Source of the DNA: Takakia lepidozioides | Lineage: Eukaryota > Streptophyta > Takakiopsida > Takakiales > Takakiaceae | Assembly (NCBI GenBank): GCA_030704615.1 | Contig: CM060732.1 | Span: 43,939,053 to 44,003,052 of the forward strand | DNA: 64,000 nt | Direction of reading: 5' to 3' | Notes under the pieces: model-generated | The model's database searches: none | Seen by the model: the letters and a program-made list of their open reading frames with translations, nothing else | What the model was told of the DNA's origin: nothing | Position numbers and translations under genes: made by a program | Shown: positions 47,205 through 58,984 of the stretch, one piece after another | How the letters are laid out: the number at the start of each line of letters is the position of its first letter | How positions within the stretch are numbered: the first letter of the stretch is position 1

Positions 47205-48720
47205 GTATAGGCGGTCGGTTCATTTTTTTTAAAATACAAAAAAGAGCGATCGTCATTGGGCGGTCGCATCATCTTTCATATATACCAAAAAGAGCGACCA
47301 CCATATGGTGGTCGTTTTATTTAAAACAAATACCTAAAAGAGCGACCGACGTATTGCCGATCGCTTCATTTTAAAAAAAAACAAAAAAGAACGACCGCCA
47401 TAGGGCGGTTGCTTCACTTTTTAGAAAAACTTAACAGAGCGACCGCCGTAGTGGCAGTCGCTTCATTTTTATTTTTAAAGAAAAAAAGAGACAGCCATTG
47501 GGCGGTCGCTTCATTTTTAAAAAATATATAAATTAAAGAAATTCTTAAAAAAAACGAGCGTCCGCCGAATTGGCGGTCACGTCAGTTTCTTATAAAGCGA
47601 AGAACAGCGACCGCTGTATAGCGGTCGCTACAGTGTTTTATTTTTATTTATTTTAAATAATTATTTAAAATTAAAATTAAGTTTATTTTTAACAAAAACT
47701 TAAAAGAGCGACCGCCGTTATGGCGGTCGCTTCAATTTCTTAAAAATCGAAAAAGAGCGACTGCCATAGGGCGGTCATTCAGTGACTTCATTTTTTATTT
47801 GAAAAAAACTTCATTTTTTAAAATATTAAAATTTTATTTTGTTTTCTAAAAAAAACTTATAGGAGCGACCGCTGTATTGGCGGTCGCTTCACTTTCTTCA
47901 AAAAGCCAAGAAGAGCAAATGCCGTATGGCGGTCACTTCATTTGTTTATAAAAAAACTTAATTTAAAATTTAACTATTTAGTTTTTTTTTTAAACAAAAA
48001 AAAAACAAAAAAAACCTAAAGGAGCGACCGCCGTATTGGCGGTCGCTTCAGTTTTTTAAAAAGTGAAAAAGAGCGGCCTCCATATGGCTGTCGCTTCAAC
48101 GAAAATGAGCGACCACCGTAGTGGCGGTCGCTTCATTTTTTTAAATTTAAAAAAAAACGACTGCCATATTAGCGGTCGCTTAATTTTATTTATTTTTAAA
48201 AATAGAGCGACTGCCGTAGTTGCAATCGCTTCATTTAATTTTCTTAAAAAAAAGAGCCGTTGCCCCTAAATGGTGGCCGCTAAATTAAAAAAACAAAACG
48301 AGCGAACGCCACTTGGCGGTCGCTGCATTTTAAGAGATAACAAATAAAGAAACGACCGCCAAACGGCGGTCGCTTAATCTTAGAATTCAAAATAAAAATA
48401 TGCGACGGCCGGCGAATGGCGGTCGCTGTATTTTCTTAAATATTTTTAAACTGCGATCGTGGCGGTCTCTTAATTTTTAAAATTAATAATTTTTAAGCGA
48501 CCACCAATATAGGCCGTTGCTTAATTTAAAATATAAATTACAAGCGACCGCCAATATGGGCGGTCACTTCATTTAAAACTTCATATAGTATCGGGAACCA
48601 CCAATAAGTCAGTCATTTAATTTAACAAAATATTAAATTACAAGCGACCGCCAATATGGGTGGTCACTTGATTTAAAAAATAATAACTTTTAAGGGACCG
48701 CTAATATGGGCTGACGTACT
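47205..48720. repeat. Palindrome array 3 (GCGACCGCC...GGCGGTCGC type)
   Basis: About twenty-five units of the same palindrome family as array 2, here usually followed by TTCATTTTT and preceded by AAAAGA. The unit centres vary more (GTATT, ATA, GTTAT). Arrays 2 and 3 enclose 42.05-47.2 kb. Confidence 0.85.
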
Positions 48721-49480
48721 TTTTTAAATGAATTAATAAATTTTTAATAATTGGCCACGTCCGTTTTACACTGTGGCTGCCATGTCATTACAAATGGTAG
48801 TAATAAATCGTAAAAGTCAAATAAAAGTAGTTACAGCCTACTGTTGATTGAAAGTTGTAACGTACCCTGTGTTGAAGATCCGAGTTGCATTTAGTCTGTA
48901 CAGATTCAGTGTGTCTGCATAAGTTGAAGTCAAGAGTATTGGGACAAGGCGGAGTAGTACCTTACAAGCAAGCGATTTGCAGCAAAGCCCACTCGACGAC
49001 TCACATTTGCCGTAGCTGCACTTTGAGCTGTGTTGGTGGCGGTGGTGTTGAAAAGATTAGACACTCACCGGGTGGGCTATAGGGATACTTCCTTCGGATT
49101 TGTAGCAGGGGAATTGAAAGGTACGGGTCTGAGACTGATCTCTCAATTCGTGGACGTCAACCATGTGTAGGCCGCATGGCAGCTCCAAAACTAAGGGACG
49201 GAACCCTGACTCGAATTGAGTTCGGGCTGTCTGCCTGGATTGCATGCGGGCGAGTGACTATCTGCGTTTGCCACTAAAGTGATGCTGCAAGTCGAATATG
49301 CTAGAATATCCCGAACCATATATAAGAGCCTCAAGTACGAATTTAAAATTTTGGGCACATGTACAAAAACAAGGAGCCTAGAAATGGTGTTTATTTGTTG
49401 GGGAACATGTAGCGTACACAAAAAATAAAATAAAATACTAGTATTTGTCCTTTTGAAAAATAAAATAAAATTACACCTTA
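48721..49480. other. Flank of array 3, no gene recognised
   Basis: AT-rich edge, then mixed sequence with only short frames and no recognised motif. Confidence 0.4.
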
Positions 49481-50314
49481 CAGCCCTGTTTTGATCTGAT
49501 TTACATTATACATAGTCTATTTGGCTATAACTTTGGCATACCAGGGCCGTTTGACCCAAAATTTGGGCAGGGAGCTGCGGAAAGGGGAGATCTACCTACC
49601 TAGATTTTAGGACCCAACCAAAAGTCTATGGATTTTCTTGAAAAATAAAGTGGTGTCGGTTCTAAAGTTGACCAAATGCAATCCTAGTACACTGCTGGGG
49701 AGAATTGGCCTGTATGCATCTGCGAAGTTTTGTATGTCCGTGATGCATGGCTGGAGGACATAATGAGACCATTGAAGGGCTCATTTCCTCGTTGAGTCTT
49801 CAAGTGTGTGGAGACAAAGTTTATGTTTCCCGATGCACATAGACTGAGCTAAGTGGAAGCCAGTTGGATGAGCTTGTGGCATATTGGGAATCAGGCAACG
49901 GACAGAGTGTTGTGGGAGAGAGCAATTCTATAGCTGTAAGTGAAACACCAAAGTAGGTGGAAGCTAGGTTTGGAACACAGCCAAAGACAGCCCCCAGGAC
50001 CAAGGTGTTCAGCCACAAGGCCATGGTGTACTTGAGCAAGAGAGCGGGAGCTGCACATGTGCGTGCAATCAGGTGTCAACGCCAGTCTCAATCTGCACGA
50101 GGCAATCACGAGCGGGGGTTCATTAGCAATGAACAGTTTGTTCTACTTGAAGGAGATGCAGTCCTTCGCAATGAGGACACCCGCAACCGTCTCAAAGCTT
50201 TCGAGTTGAGAGACCGTCAGACCATACCTTTATTTTCTTTAGTATTCAGTGAGCGGGAGATAGGGGAGTATTGCTTTGTCTCTACCTGGCAAAGAGAGGA
50301 GGAGGGCTGGTTAG
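49480..50314 (+). pseudogene. Second copy of the 'ORF0' module
   Basis: Aligns with 7340-8174. Weak similarity at the start becomes strong from 49812 (DKVYVS, ELSGSQLDEL, FGTQPKTAPRTKVFSHK). From 49957 it is open through HERGFISNEQFVLLEGDA, RNEDTRNRLKAFELRD and SEREIGEYCFVSTW to a TAA overlapping the next LTR. One TAG at about 49954 splits the N-terminal part. The Gag and downstream parts of the parent element are not present here; the sequence is cut by the LTR at 50315. Confidence 0.65.
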
Positions 50315-50751
50315 TGTAACAAGGTAGAATCTAGAAGGTTCTAGATGGAGGAGGAAAGTTCCCTAGAAGTTTCCAGAATAACTAGGAAGGATCCTAAGAA
50401 GTTTGACTTAAGGAAGTTTGACTTGAGGCTCTCAAGTCAAACCTCTAAGATATTCATATTATGGAGAGTAGGTCAAATCTTTGATAAAGTCATATTGAAG
50501 AGAATATGTCAAACCTATGAAGGTTGACTTTAGCGAGTATATTTGATAAAGTCGTATTGTGAAGAATATGTAAAACCTAGGAAGGTTGACTTAAGGAAGC
50601 TTTGACTTGATGCTCTCAAGTCAAACCTTTAAAATAATCATATTGTGAAAGGTATATAAACCTGCAATGAAAGCCTAGAAGGCATCAAGTTGTTTTGGGA
50701 AAAAGTTGGGAAGTACTTCTATTCTAATTTGTGTAGATCCCGGGTGTTACA
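50315..50751 (+). repeat. 5' LTR of a separate LTR retrotransposon
   Basis: A 437-bp block starting TGTAAC and ending GTTACA, a 6-bp inverted terminal pair. It contains repeated GAAGTTTGACTT..AGGCTCTCAAGTCAAACC units. The primer site directly follows. No matching 3' LTR is seen in the window. Confidence 0.8.
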
Positions 50752-50752
50752 A

Positions 50753-50764
50753 TGGTATCAGAGC
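50753..50764 (+). promoter_or_regulatory. Primer-binding site for initiator methionine tRNA
   Basis: TGGTATCAGAGC, the standard plant retrotransposon site complementary to the 3' end of tRNA-iMet, one base after the LTR. Confidence 0.9.
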
Positions 50765-51402
50765 CTAGTCTTTCTTAAAGTTGGGAGTGAATACCTTCTT
50801 TAGGAGGATTCGATTAAGATGTTTTATTTTTAGAGATTTTTGTTGTTCATATTTTTAAGTGTTAAATAGATAGTAGTGATGGTGCGCCATAACAATAGTA
50901 TAAAAATTTTATGGACTTAAATCAACCTCCTTTCCGTGATTTTCTTTCGGAGTGTGAGTTCAAAATTATTTGTCATCGTAAAACAGAAATTAGAGAGATG
51001 ATAGTACAGAGATTTGGAGAGGAACAATATCAAGAAGTGTTACAAAACCCACGACCTGTCGTCTTTCCTATAATTAGAAATTAGAAGGTATACATATGTG
51101 TATATACATAGCTCATGGATTGAGGTAGACATTTTCCGCCTAATTTTCCACCGCCAAATGTATTTAGTATCAATGTGCGCGCCATCGACAAGCATCATCT
51201 TGTGAGATTTTTAGTTGCAGAATTTGGGGTAGAATTCATGAACCTTGTCATGAGTTCAAACGTCCCTTTTGTATTACCAATAGTCACGTACGGGATGGTT
51301 TGGGATTGCACTATTTACATATTATATTATGATAAGATAATAGAGATAGTATACATTAATTTTAGAAGACAAACACCACGAAGGAATGAGTAGTGGAGCA
51401 AG

Positions 51403-52503
51403 ATGGCGGACAATGAAGAAATGGTGGACAACGCACACACTACTCATCAAGCCAATGATCAAACGGTGTGGATAATGGAGCGCTTACATGAATTGCAGAA
51501 TACTCTTGTCACGACCCAACAACAAAACAACGTGTTGATAGAAGAGCTTAAACAAGTGAGACAATCAACCGCCCCGGGACTGGTTGCTGATGGGTCGGAT
51601 ACGTTGCTGCAAAAGATGACCAAGACATGCAAGGTTGAGCCGTATAAAGGAAGTCGCGCAATGGGAGTCCTATAAGGATGGATTTATCGAATGGAGGTAC
51701 ATCTGTCATATTTCCCTACATCAAGTGATTTGGACCACGGAATGTTTATACGATCTTTTCTACTCGACAATGCTTCAACATGGTTACAGACATGGGAGAG
51801 AAGACAGATTGCAAAAGGAGAACTTTTATTATGGAACACCTTGAAAGCGGGACTGCTCCAACAATTCAAGACAGTAGATGTTGTTACAACTGCTCGAATG
51901 AAATTATGGAACTTGAAACAACGCGGGAGTGTGCAAAATTACATTGAATATTTTTTGAATCTTCAGGTCCAAATCGAAGACATGAGTCATGCAGAAGCTT
52001 TAGACAACTTCAAAAGAGGATTGAAGAAGAAAATTCAAGGAGAGGTAATTTTACGCAACCCGATTGATGTCCACGAAGCAATTTCATTGGCCCAAAAGAT
52101 TGAAGGGACGCTACCAAAATACGACGAAGGTATACACGTTTCATTGAACCAATACGGACCAACGCCTATGGAGCTTGGAAATCTTCGAAGACGAGATAAC
52201 TTCCAATACTCTCAAAGAAATAGGCCGAGAATCAGATATGGGGAAGATAACACACAGCGGCAAATGAAATTGAATGACAAGGATGTGACCTCCTCAACAT
52301 TCTCACGAACAGAAGGACAAATGGAAACTCGACAATGTTACAACTGTGGAAAATACGGACATCTTGCAGCCAACTGCCGAAGTGGAAGGTACAATCGACA
52401 AATTTATCGAAAACCTCTTAACTGTTGGTGTATTTGGAGACACAAAAAGATCTATCGAAGAGACAGATTCGTTGGGCGGAGTGGTGACAACAATTTAATA
52501 TGA
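51403..52503 (+). CDS. gag: Gag of the tRNA-Met-primed LTR element (frameshifted)
   Basis: The frame 51403-51675 has an acidic start and a coiled-coil part (LHELQNTLVTTQQQNN). It shifts near 51670 into 51691-52503, with the retrotransposon Gag core (STWLQTWERR, NTLKAGLLQQFKTVD, QNYIEYFLNLQVQIEDM, ALDNFKRGLKKKIQGEV) and one zinc knuckle CYNCGKYGHLAANC. It would form the particle and bind RNA. It is joined at about 52504 to integrase-region sequence. Confidence 0.87.
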
Positions 52504-52504
52504 A

Positions 52505-53290
52505 GATCGTCTATGTGGAGGGAAAACAGCAATTGGCAGATGCAATGAAGAGGCGTACGTTCGAAGTTGCATGAGATGTCAACAAAACAAGTCAACAAAC
52601 CGCAAGCTAGCAGGTCTTTTACAACCACTACCAGTACCAAACAGACGTTGGGAACATATGAGCATGGATTTAGTTTGTGAGTTACCTCAAACCTCATCGG
52701 GATATGACACTATAGTGATCTTTGTAGACAAATTGAGTAAGATGATACACATCCGTCCCACTAGAAAATCCGTCACTGCACCTGAACTAGCTCGACTATA
52801 TCTGGAAGCGGTCTATTCTCATCATGGGCTATCTAAAGTTCTCATTACTGACAGGGGTACCCAATTTACTAGCTTGTTTTGGAAAAGCTTATTTGGTCTT
52901 TTCAAAACCAAATTAGCTATGTCAACAGCCTATCATCCGGAATCAGATGGACAGACAGAGCGAGCAAATCGTACAATTGAAGACATGTTGCGGGCCTTTA
53001 CGTTAGAAGAACAAGAAGAGTGAGATTGGTTATTACCATTGGTAGAATTTTCATACAATAACTCGGTCAACGCGTCAACAAAAGAAACTCTTTTCTTTTT
53101 GATGTATGGTGAACACCCAAATGTGCCAACAACTCTTACGAAGTTCAATTTACCAAAAGAGAAGTTGTCCAAGGTAGTCGCGACTAACGCATTTGTGCAA
53201 CAAATTCGACGGGGAGTACGTCAAATGTTGAATAAGGAAATAATAAGGGTCAATTCACTACCTGCGAATGAAGAGGAGCCTGACTACGCT
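52505..53290 (+). CDS. int: Integrase of the same element (3' part of pol only)
   Basis: Contains a short RNase H tail remnant (VEGKQQLADAMKRR), the end of the zinc finger (CMRCQQNKSTN), then the DDE core: Asp in SMDLVCELPQ, Asp in VLITDRGTQFTS, Glu in YHPESDGQTERANR. One TGA near 53021 splits the frame, which goes on in another phase with VEFSYNNSVNAS to about 53250. Protease, RT and most of RNase H are missing between gag and integrase, so the element is an internal-deletion derivative that needs help in trans. Confidence 0.85.
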
Positions 53291-54290
53291 TTGCAGCCTG
53301 CATCTGAATATAATATTGCGAAACTCACAGGTATGTTCCTCACAAATTCCATCATATTCACCTGGTCGCGCTGCTCACACCATACAATACTCAGCGGGCT
53401 TCTCTATTTTGACTCCTTATATCCCCTCTTTACCCAATCAAATGCATGCATGAGAGGACAGTGATGTAAGTCATGAAATTTTCTCCAAGAATGGGGATAC
53501 ACAAGTGGGACAGAAAGGAACAGAAAGGCTGATGCAGAGGCTAGATCCCTTCCCATCTTTGGACATAGACACATGGTAAGCACCTAAAACATTGAAGCTA
53601 CTTCCATCCCTTTACAACTTAACAGGGTAACTGAACAAAACATACCCCACTGGAATGTTGGCAATACTGCGTCAGTCCAAACTGAATAACTGCCCATGTC
53701 CAGGCAATTCATAGGATGTTGTACACTTTGGCACCAAACTATTGAATTACTTGTATAGGGTTGGGATTTGAGAACAAAACATTCAGAACCTTTATTGCTC
53801 GTTAACTGTAATTGTTCGTAAAGTTGAAAATACTGTCTGAAGTCCCATCATGTGCTCAAGTGTTGCAGTACCTACTTTCCCCATAGAATCACTTTTCTTG
53901 ATCTATGGCTCATATCCAGTACATCTTGGAAGGTTTTAAAAGGATTTCCAACTGGTCCCTTCTTTGTACACTAATCTGTTTATTATGAGTGCAGTGTGGT
54001 AGGTCATGATGCTGTACTTCGGGCCTGCCATTATTGGAAGTTGGTCAACAGAGCTAAAGACCCAGATAGTTTTGTGGATTTTTTCGGTTCTCAGGTACAT
54101 GATGATCTTGTGATGGTGGATACATCGGTTGCAGACCAAGTGACAGCATGGCATCGCAGCCAAAGCATGACTGACGTATATGCTGGTGATCATTGGTGCT
54201 CTGGTAGAACCTGTACATACCATCAAATTGGTGACATTTTCTTGTGCGAGAAGACTGACCCACAATGTTGTTCCTACCTATACTCAGACT
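53291..54290. other. No gene recognised; right end of the LTR element unclear
   Basis: No 3' LTR match was seen. The open frame from 53996 (140 codons) has no motif until it meets the PPR relic. Confidence 0.35.
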
Positions 54291-54299
54291 TTGCCAACC

Positions 54300-54510
54300 T
54301 CCAATACTCAACCTTTGTGCACGGTTTAGATTCTGAACACTGCCCCTGCCCTGGTGGACATGTATGCCAAATGTGGGTGCATCGAGGATGCCAAGGGAGT
54401 GTTCAACACTATGGCTGAACGAGATGTGGTGTCGTGGAGTGCGATGCTTGCAGGATAGGGGGTGCGGGATGGAGGCTTTGGAGACCTATGATCAAATGAT
54501 GGGGGAAGGG
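54300..54510 (+). pseudogene. Pentatricopeptide-repeat (PPR, plant combinatorial type) relic
   Basis: Starting in one frame with VHGLDSEH and then shifted, [20 protein letters not shown] followed by [15 protein letters not shown] (54348-54455) is a classic PPR repeat as in land-plant organelle RNA-editing factors. A TAG follows, then in another frame MEALETYDQMMGEG. Only about two repeats remain. It is not functional. Confidence 0.85.
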
Positions 54511-54544
54511 GGCACCTTCCTCAATAGCACAGCGGCTACAAGTG

Positions 54545-55246
54545 GGTAGATGGTCAACTGGAAACAGCAGCAGCAGCAGCACAATTCATAGAATAAGGCG
54601 CTGCTAATGAAGGTACCTTCTTCAATGTATTTCACCTTGTTTTCCCCTGCTATCAGAGTCGTCCCTAAATTTTCATGTTGAATTCTGCAAGTTAGCTCGT
54701 TGGTGGATCTATGGTGGTTTTGGAGTGATTTTGACATGTTACTGTCAATGTGGTTGACAGGAAAGTATCGAAAAATAGATAACATAGACTCGAGGAGAAG
54801 CTCTGGAATGAATACATTTCCGCCCTCAGTCAATGGTGGAACAATCGAGGCAAAATGTGAATGTCTTTTGGAAGCAGACGCAAGTCAGCATAGGAACTAG
54901 TGTGATAAGTAGGGTTGGGGTGTTTGCTCAAGCAATTCTAGGCTATCATTCTTAGCTGCTAGCAGCAAGGCGAGGATGTATGCATGATTTGTGCAGGGGC
55001 ATGGATAGCTGAAGGAGCAGGGATAAAGTGTGGGTCCAGATTCATCCAAGAGGGCCGGATTTCAAGCTCCAGATTACCTATGATTCCCTATGGAAGGATA
55101 GGTACAAGAAACCTGCATAGGTCGATGGTCAACTGGAAGCCACAGCAACAGCGACACAATTGATCAAATCAAGCACTGTTAATGAAGGCAACTTCTTCAA
55201 TACATTTCACCCTGTTTTTCTCTCTTATCAGAATCGGCCATATCAA
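54545..55246 (+). repeat. Two 125-bp direct copies about 570 bp apart
   Basis: Copies at about 54547-54672 and 55118-55246 share GATGGTCAACTGGAA, a CAGCAGC/CAACAGC tract, CTGCTAATGAAGG and CTTCTTCAAT.TATTTCACC. The cause is unknown. Confidence 0.6.
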
Positions 55247-55685
55247 GAAGTATTGCACTGTTTAACAGGGTCCTTGATTCTAGTAGCACTAGAACAAACT
55301 AGTATTACAACCCATGTGTGTGGGCTTACTTATCTTTTGCTTATTGGGCCTTTTCAGGCATGGATTTTTGGACCTTGTGGCATTTGAGGTGTCCATTGGG
55401 ACAGTGGTCTCATTTGGATTTTTGTAATATAATTTACAGGACGTGTATTCCCTTGTACTTGTCTATTTTGACTGTCCTTGTGGTTGTTAGTATGCAAGAG
55501 GGTCCATTCTGTTTTTATATCGGAATTTCACCATGTAAAGAAGAATTTAAATCATTTAATCTATTTTTATTTTATATAACATTATTAAATTAAACAATAA
55601 TACCATTTAATAAAAATTTCCAAGCTGCTATCCCAATGTTTTTAAAAATAAAATATAAATTTAAGAATTTATAATTATAAATATA

Positions 55686-56186
55686 AACTATTAAGTTATT
55701 TTCAAAAAACATTCTTGATGACACGTGGCATAAACCCTGCTCGAACTAGAATATGTGGCATTATATGACACGACATTCTTTTATCCATATTTTCACCACG
55801 TATAAAGATAAGTAGTCATATATGCTAGTCATATATTCTGTTGAAGTGCCACATGTCACATCTGGAGTGCAATAGGTGTCGTGACGTGTCGCTTGTGCAG
55901 TGGTGCACGTGTTCCTCTAAAGCCTCTCCATGTAGGCAACGCTCAGCAGACAATGTAGTCATATAGTTAGTCATATGTAAGTCATAGAGTTGTGACTACA
56001 TCACTCTCTTATGCATGACTCTAGGTGCCACGCACGCAGTCACGGCTATGACTTGCAAAACGCAGTCCTAAAGACTAGTCGCTATGACAGGGTTTTTTTC
56101 ACTACAAAGTGATGTAGTCATGAACGCATATATGACTGAAAAAATAGTCATACGTGCAGTCATAAAAACGCTCATCTGTTGTAGTG
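55686..56186. mobile_element. CACTA-like terminal region with TAGTCAT/ATGACTA subterminal repeats
   Basis: Ends with TTGTAGTG at 56179-56186, the inverted form of the plant CACTA terminus CACTACAA. A CACTACAA also occurs at 56099. In between and to the left, TAGTCAT and its reverse complement recur many times in both directions. It abuts the second methyltransferase-element copy. No transposase was found. Confidence 0.55.
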
Positions 56187-56677
56187 AGACATCTCTGGGG
56201 GGATCAGAGAGGGCTCGAAGCATGACACGCCATGAGCTGTTAATTAGACTGCAGTGGGATCATCCTAAAGATGACTCAGTTATGTGAGCCAAGGCCATTG
56301 TGACGGATGCAGTTTCATATGATGTGTTGGTTGGTGGGGCAGTATTATATCCCATGGGCTTCACCCTGGATTTTTGGGAGGAGTCGGCCTCGTATAGGCC
56401 TGGATGGCAATCATGAGATGGTCGTCGTGTGCAACTCCCTGTGGCATTCATTGGGGGTGTTGCAGCTGCCCACCGGGGCAAGATGCCGACACTAGCAGCC
56501 TTCACAGGTGTAGTGAGTTGGCCTGGAGAGTTGCTAGAAGGCAATGCTCATGCAGAGGATGTGTCACCTCCAGCAGAGCAAGATGATATGCATGGTACGG
56601 CAGAGTTGTCTGCCATGGTTGTTCACACTCCATTGTGGGGCACGAGGAAAGATTTGTAGCAGACTACTAATAAACGG
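56187..56677 (+). pseudogene. Protease C-terminal part and linker (second copy)
   Basis: The frame continues from LGGSERARSMTRHELLIRLQ past a TGA (56284-56286) to AKAIVTDAVSYDVLVGGAVL. After a further TGA near 56415 it runs through the linker GKMPTLAAFTGVVSWPGELL to a TAG at 56657-56659. This copy shows that no frame change separates protease from methyltransferase. Confidence 0.8.
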
Positions 56678-57770
56678 GTGCAACGAGTCTGGGTAGAGGC
56701 ATTTGTACCGTCAGGAGAGGATGAGAGTACAGTGATTGCACTAGGACAACCTCAGTTGTCGCCATTGGATACCACACCTATTATGTGGCAGTACCCGGAT
56801 GAAGGCATATGCCTTCTAGACTTGTTTGGCGGGATCAGCACTGGATTAGCTGCAGTGCTGCAGGCAAGTGTATGAGTTCGGCGTTACCTGTATGTGGAGA
56901 GGGATGAGACTGCACGACGCGTTTCACTGCGCTATGTTGCTCAGTTGGTGCAGCAGTACCCTGATTTGTTGTCGGTTTCTGCAGTTCGTGGATACCAGCA
57001 AGCCTTGCCAGCAGATATTTCTTTGCTGGGGTTGGAGCGGGTTGGCCCTATTCACTTGGTAGTGGCAGGTTGGCCTTGCCAATGGCATTCATCAGCCGGG
57101 CATGGTAATGGGTTACAAGACTCGAGGTCACGCCTGTTTTGGGAGATGTTGAGAGTCATGCGCTATTTACAGCTTCAACAGGCAGACTCTCCAGTATATA
57201 TCTTGGAGAACGTGCCATTGATGGGTGATTCTCGGGCCAAGGTGATGGCCAATGTGCATCAAGTGCAGTCGTGGCTTGGGTCAGCAGTGTTGTTGGATGC
57301 AGCTGCAGTGGGGTCACGGGCTCATCGTCCACGGCTATGGTGGACCAACTTGATGTCACCCACACTGCGCTAGCGTGCATTTGATGGGGTGCAGCGGCCA
57401 GCGCACCTGATAGTGGATAGCATCTTGGACTCAGGGAGGCAGTCTCAGCGTGTGAGACATGTTGACCGCTCACCTTTGGTAGTGGTCAACAGGATGGATC
57501 AACCACGAGCAGCATTACCTACACTGCTCGGCTTCCCAGGATCTCATGCTTTCTGGGATAGTGGACCTGACCTCCTGTGGGATGCTTACTTGCAGCAGTT
57601 AGTGGAGACCAGTGCTGACGAGCGTGAGCGGGCAATGGGTTTTACCACTGGTACCACGACGGTGCCGTCTTTTTCTGAGGCATCACGTCGTCAGGTGTTG
57701 GGGCAAACAATGGATCTCAATTGCTTTACCTGGATTATCAGTTTGGCTATGGCTGAGCAGCGCAGAGTGC
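56678..57770 (+). pseudogene. C5 DNA methyltransferase domain (second copy), one frame with two stops
   Basis: Reads in one phase from 56678 to 58045 with only a TGA (56873-56875) and a TAG (57371-57373). Motif I ICLLDLFGGISTGLAAVLQ; motif II-like YVERDETARRVS; motif IV VVAGWPCQWHSSAGHGNG with the catalytic Cys; SRLFWEMLRV; motif VI YILENVPLMGDSR; motif VIII SRAHRPRLWWTNL; after a variable stretch motif IX/X ERERAMGFTTGTTTVPSFSE then RRQVLGQTMD. The GRLFxE-like and PRLWWxN signatures place it nearest DNMT3/DRM enzymes. About 320 residues hold all motifs in the standard (non-rearranged) order, unlike plant DRM2. The remainder to 58045 is a linker to RT. Confidence 0.9.
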
Positions 57771-58199
57771 AGAGTACACTTCCCTCGACGGTCTCTCTGC
57801 CTACCGAGACGGTACAGGCAGTGAGTGGGGGCGAGCAGGTGAGGATCACGAGGTGCAGGCATCCATGGCACACTAGGGAGGTGCTCGAGGTTCAGAGGGA
57901 GTTGGCAGCCAAGGCGGCGGTGATGGATGAGATAAGGGATTTTTCTCAGGTTGAGGAGGTCCTCAAGGATGAGACGATGGGGCAGGATGAGGCATTGTCA
58001 TTGACAGAGCAGGTAGTGGTCACTGTTCAAGAGGTTGCAGCATAGCAACCACGGGACGCGTCTTCTACCTCTAAGCCTGCTGGACTCAAGGTTGCAGTCA
58101 CGGAGGACAACTGGGAGCCTGATGTTGGACCCATAGTCACCGGAGGATAGAGACGACATATACGTCGGTTTTTGAGGGCTTATAGGAACTGCTTTGCCT

Positions 58200-58984
58200 T
58201 CAGTTTGAAGGACTTGGAAGCACTGAAGGGTCAAGAGATTCGCATTGAATTGGCCACTGACACGCCAATCTTTCGGAGACCCTATAGATACAGTGACATG
58301 GAGAGGTCATTGATTCAGATGAGGACTTAGGACCTCTGGGAGGCTGGTTTGGTGGAGCTATCTGGTGGAGAGTATGATTCAGCCACAGTGATGCCAGCCA
58401 AGAAGGATGTATATGACAATTGGACGGAGAGATGTATGTGGGGTGATTACCGGCCTGTAAATCGTCAGACCAAGTCCGATAGGTATGCCATGCCAACACC
58501 AGAGGAGATCTTTGATGCTATTGGGCATGCCAAGGTCTTTAGCACTTTGGATTTACGATCCGGATATCACCAGTTGCCGATCAAGGAGGCAGATAAGCAG
58601 AAGATGACATTCTGGGGGATCATTGAGCACGGGAAGGATTGCCTATACCAGTGGCAATTCTTACCATTTGGGCTTAAGAACGCTCCTGCAGAGTTTCAGA
58701 GAGTCATGGACAGGATTCTAGCAGGGGTGGAGTTTGCTCAGTGTTATATAAATGACATCATCATCTTTAGTGCTACGGTGGAGGAGCATGAGAAATACCT
58801 TCAGGTGGTATTTGAGCGCTTGAGGGCACACGGATTGAAGTTACATCCGTGGAAGTGCAAGATTTTCCACAACCAGATTGAGTATCTGGATCACATGATA
58901 TATCCTGGAGGATTGGGGGTACAGCAGACTAAGGTAGAGGCCATTGCACAGATTCCACGCCCCACGGATGTGAGCCAAGTTTGA
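58200..58984 (+). pseudogene. Reverse transcriptase (second copy)
   Basis: Nearly complete RT: GGEYDSATVMPAKKDV, CMWGDYRPVNRQTKSDRYA, VFSTLDLRSGYHQLPIKEAD (first catalytic Asp), FLPFGLKNAPAEFQRVMDR, then CYINDIIIFSATVEEHEKYL. The second catalytic box is YIND, not YIDD, so the enzyme could not work. It ends at a TGA (58982-58984) where the first copy has CGA. Confidence 0.9.

Noticed and set aside
40975-48720. CRISPR-like appearance of the regularly spaced palindromic repeats
   Set aside because: The host is a plant, the spacers are low-complexity A/T without distinct inserts, the repeats vary freely, and there are no cas genes. They fit transposon subterminal repeats.
53996-54418. A 140-codon protein-coding gene
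   Set aside because: The frame runs through the PPR relic in the wrong phase. The part before it has no motif.
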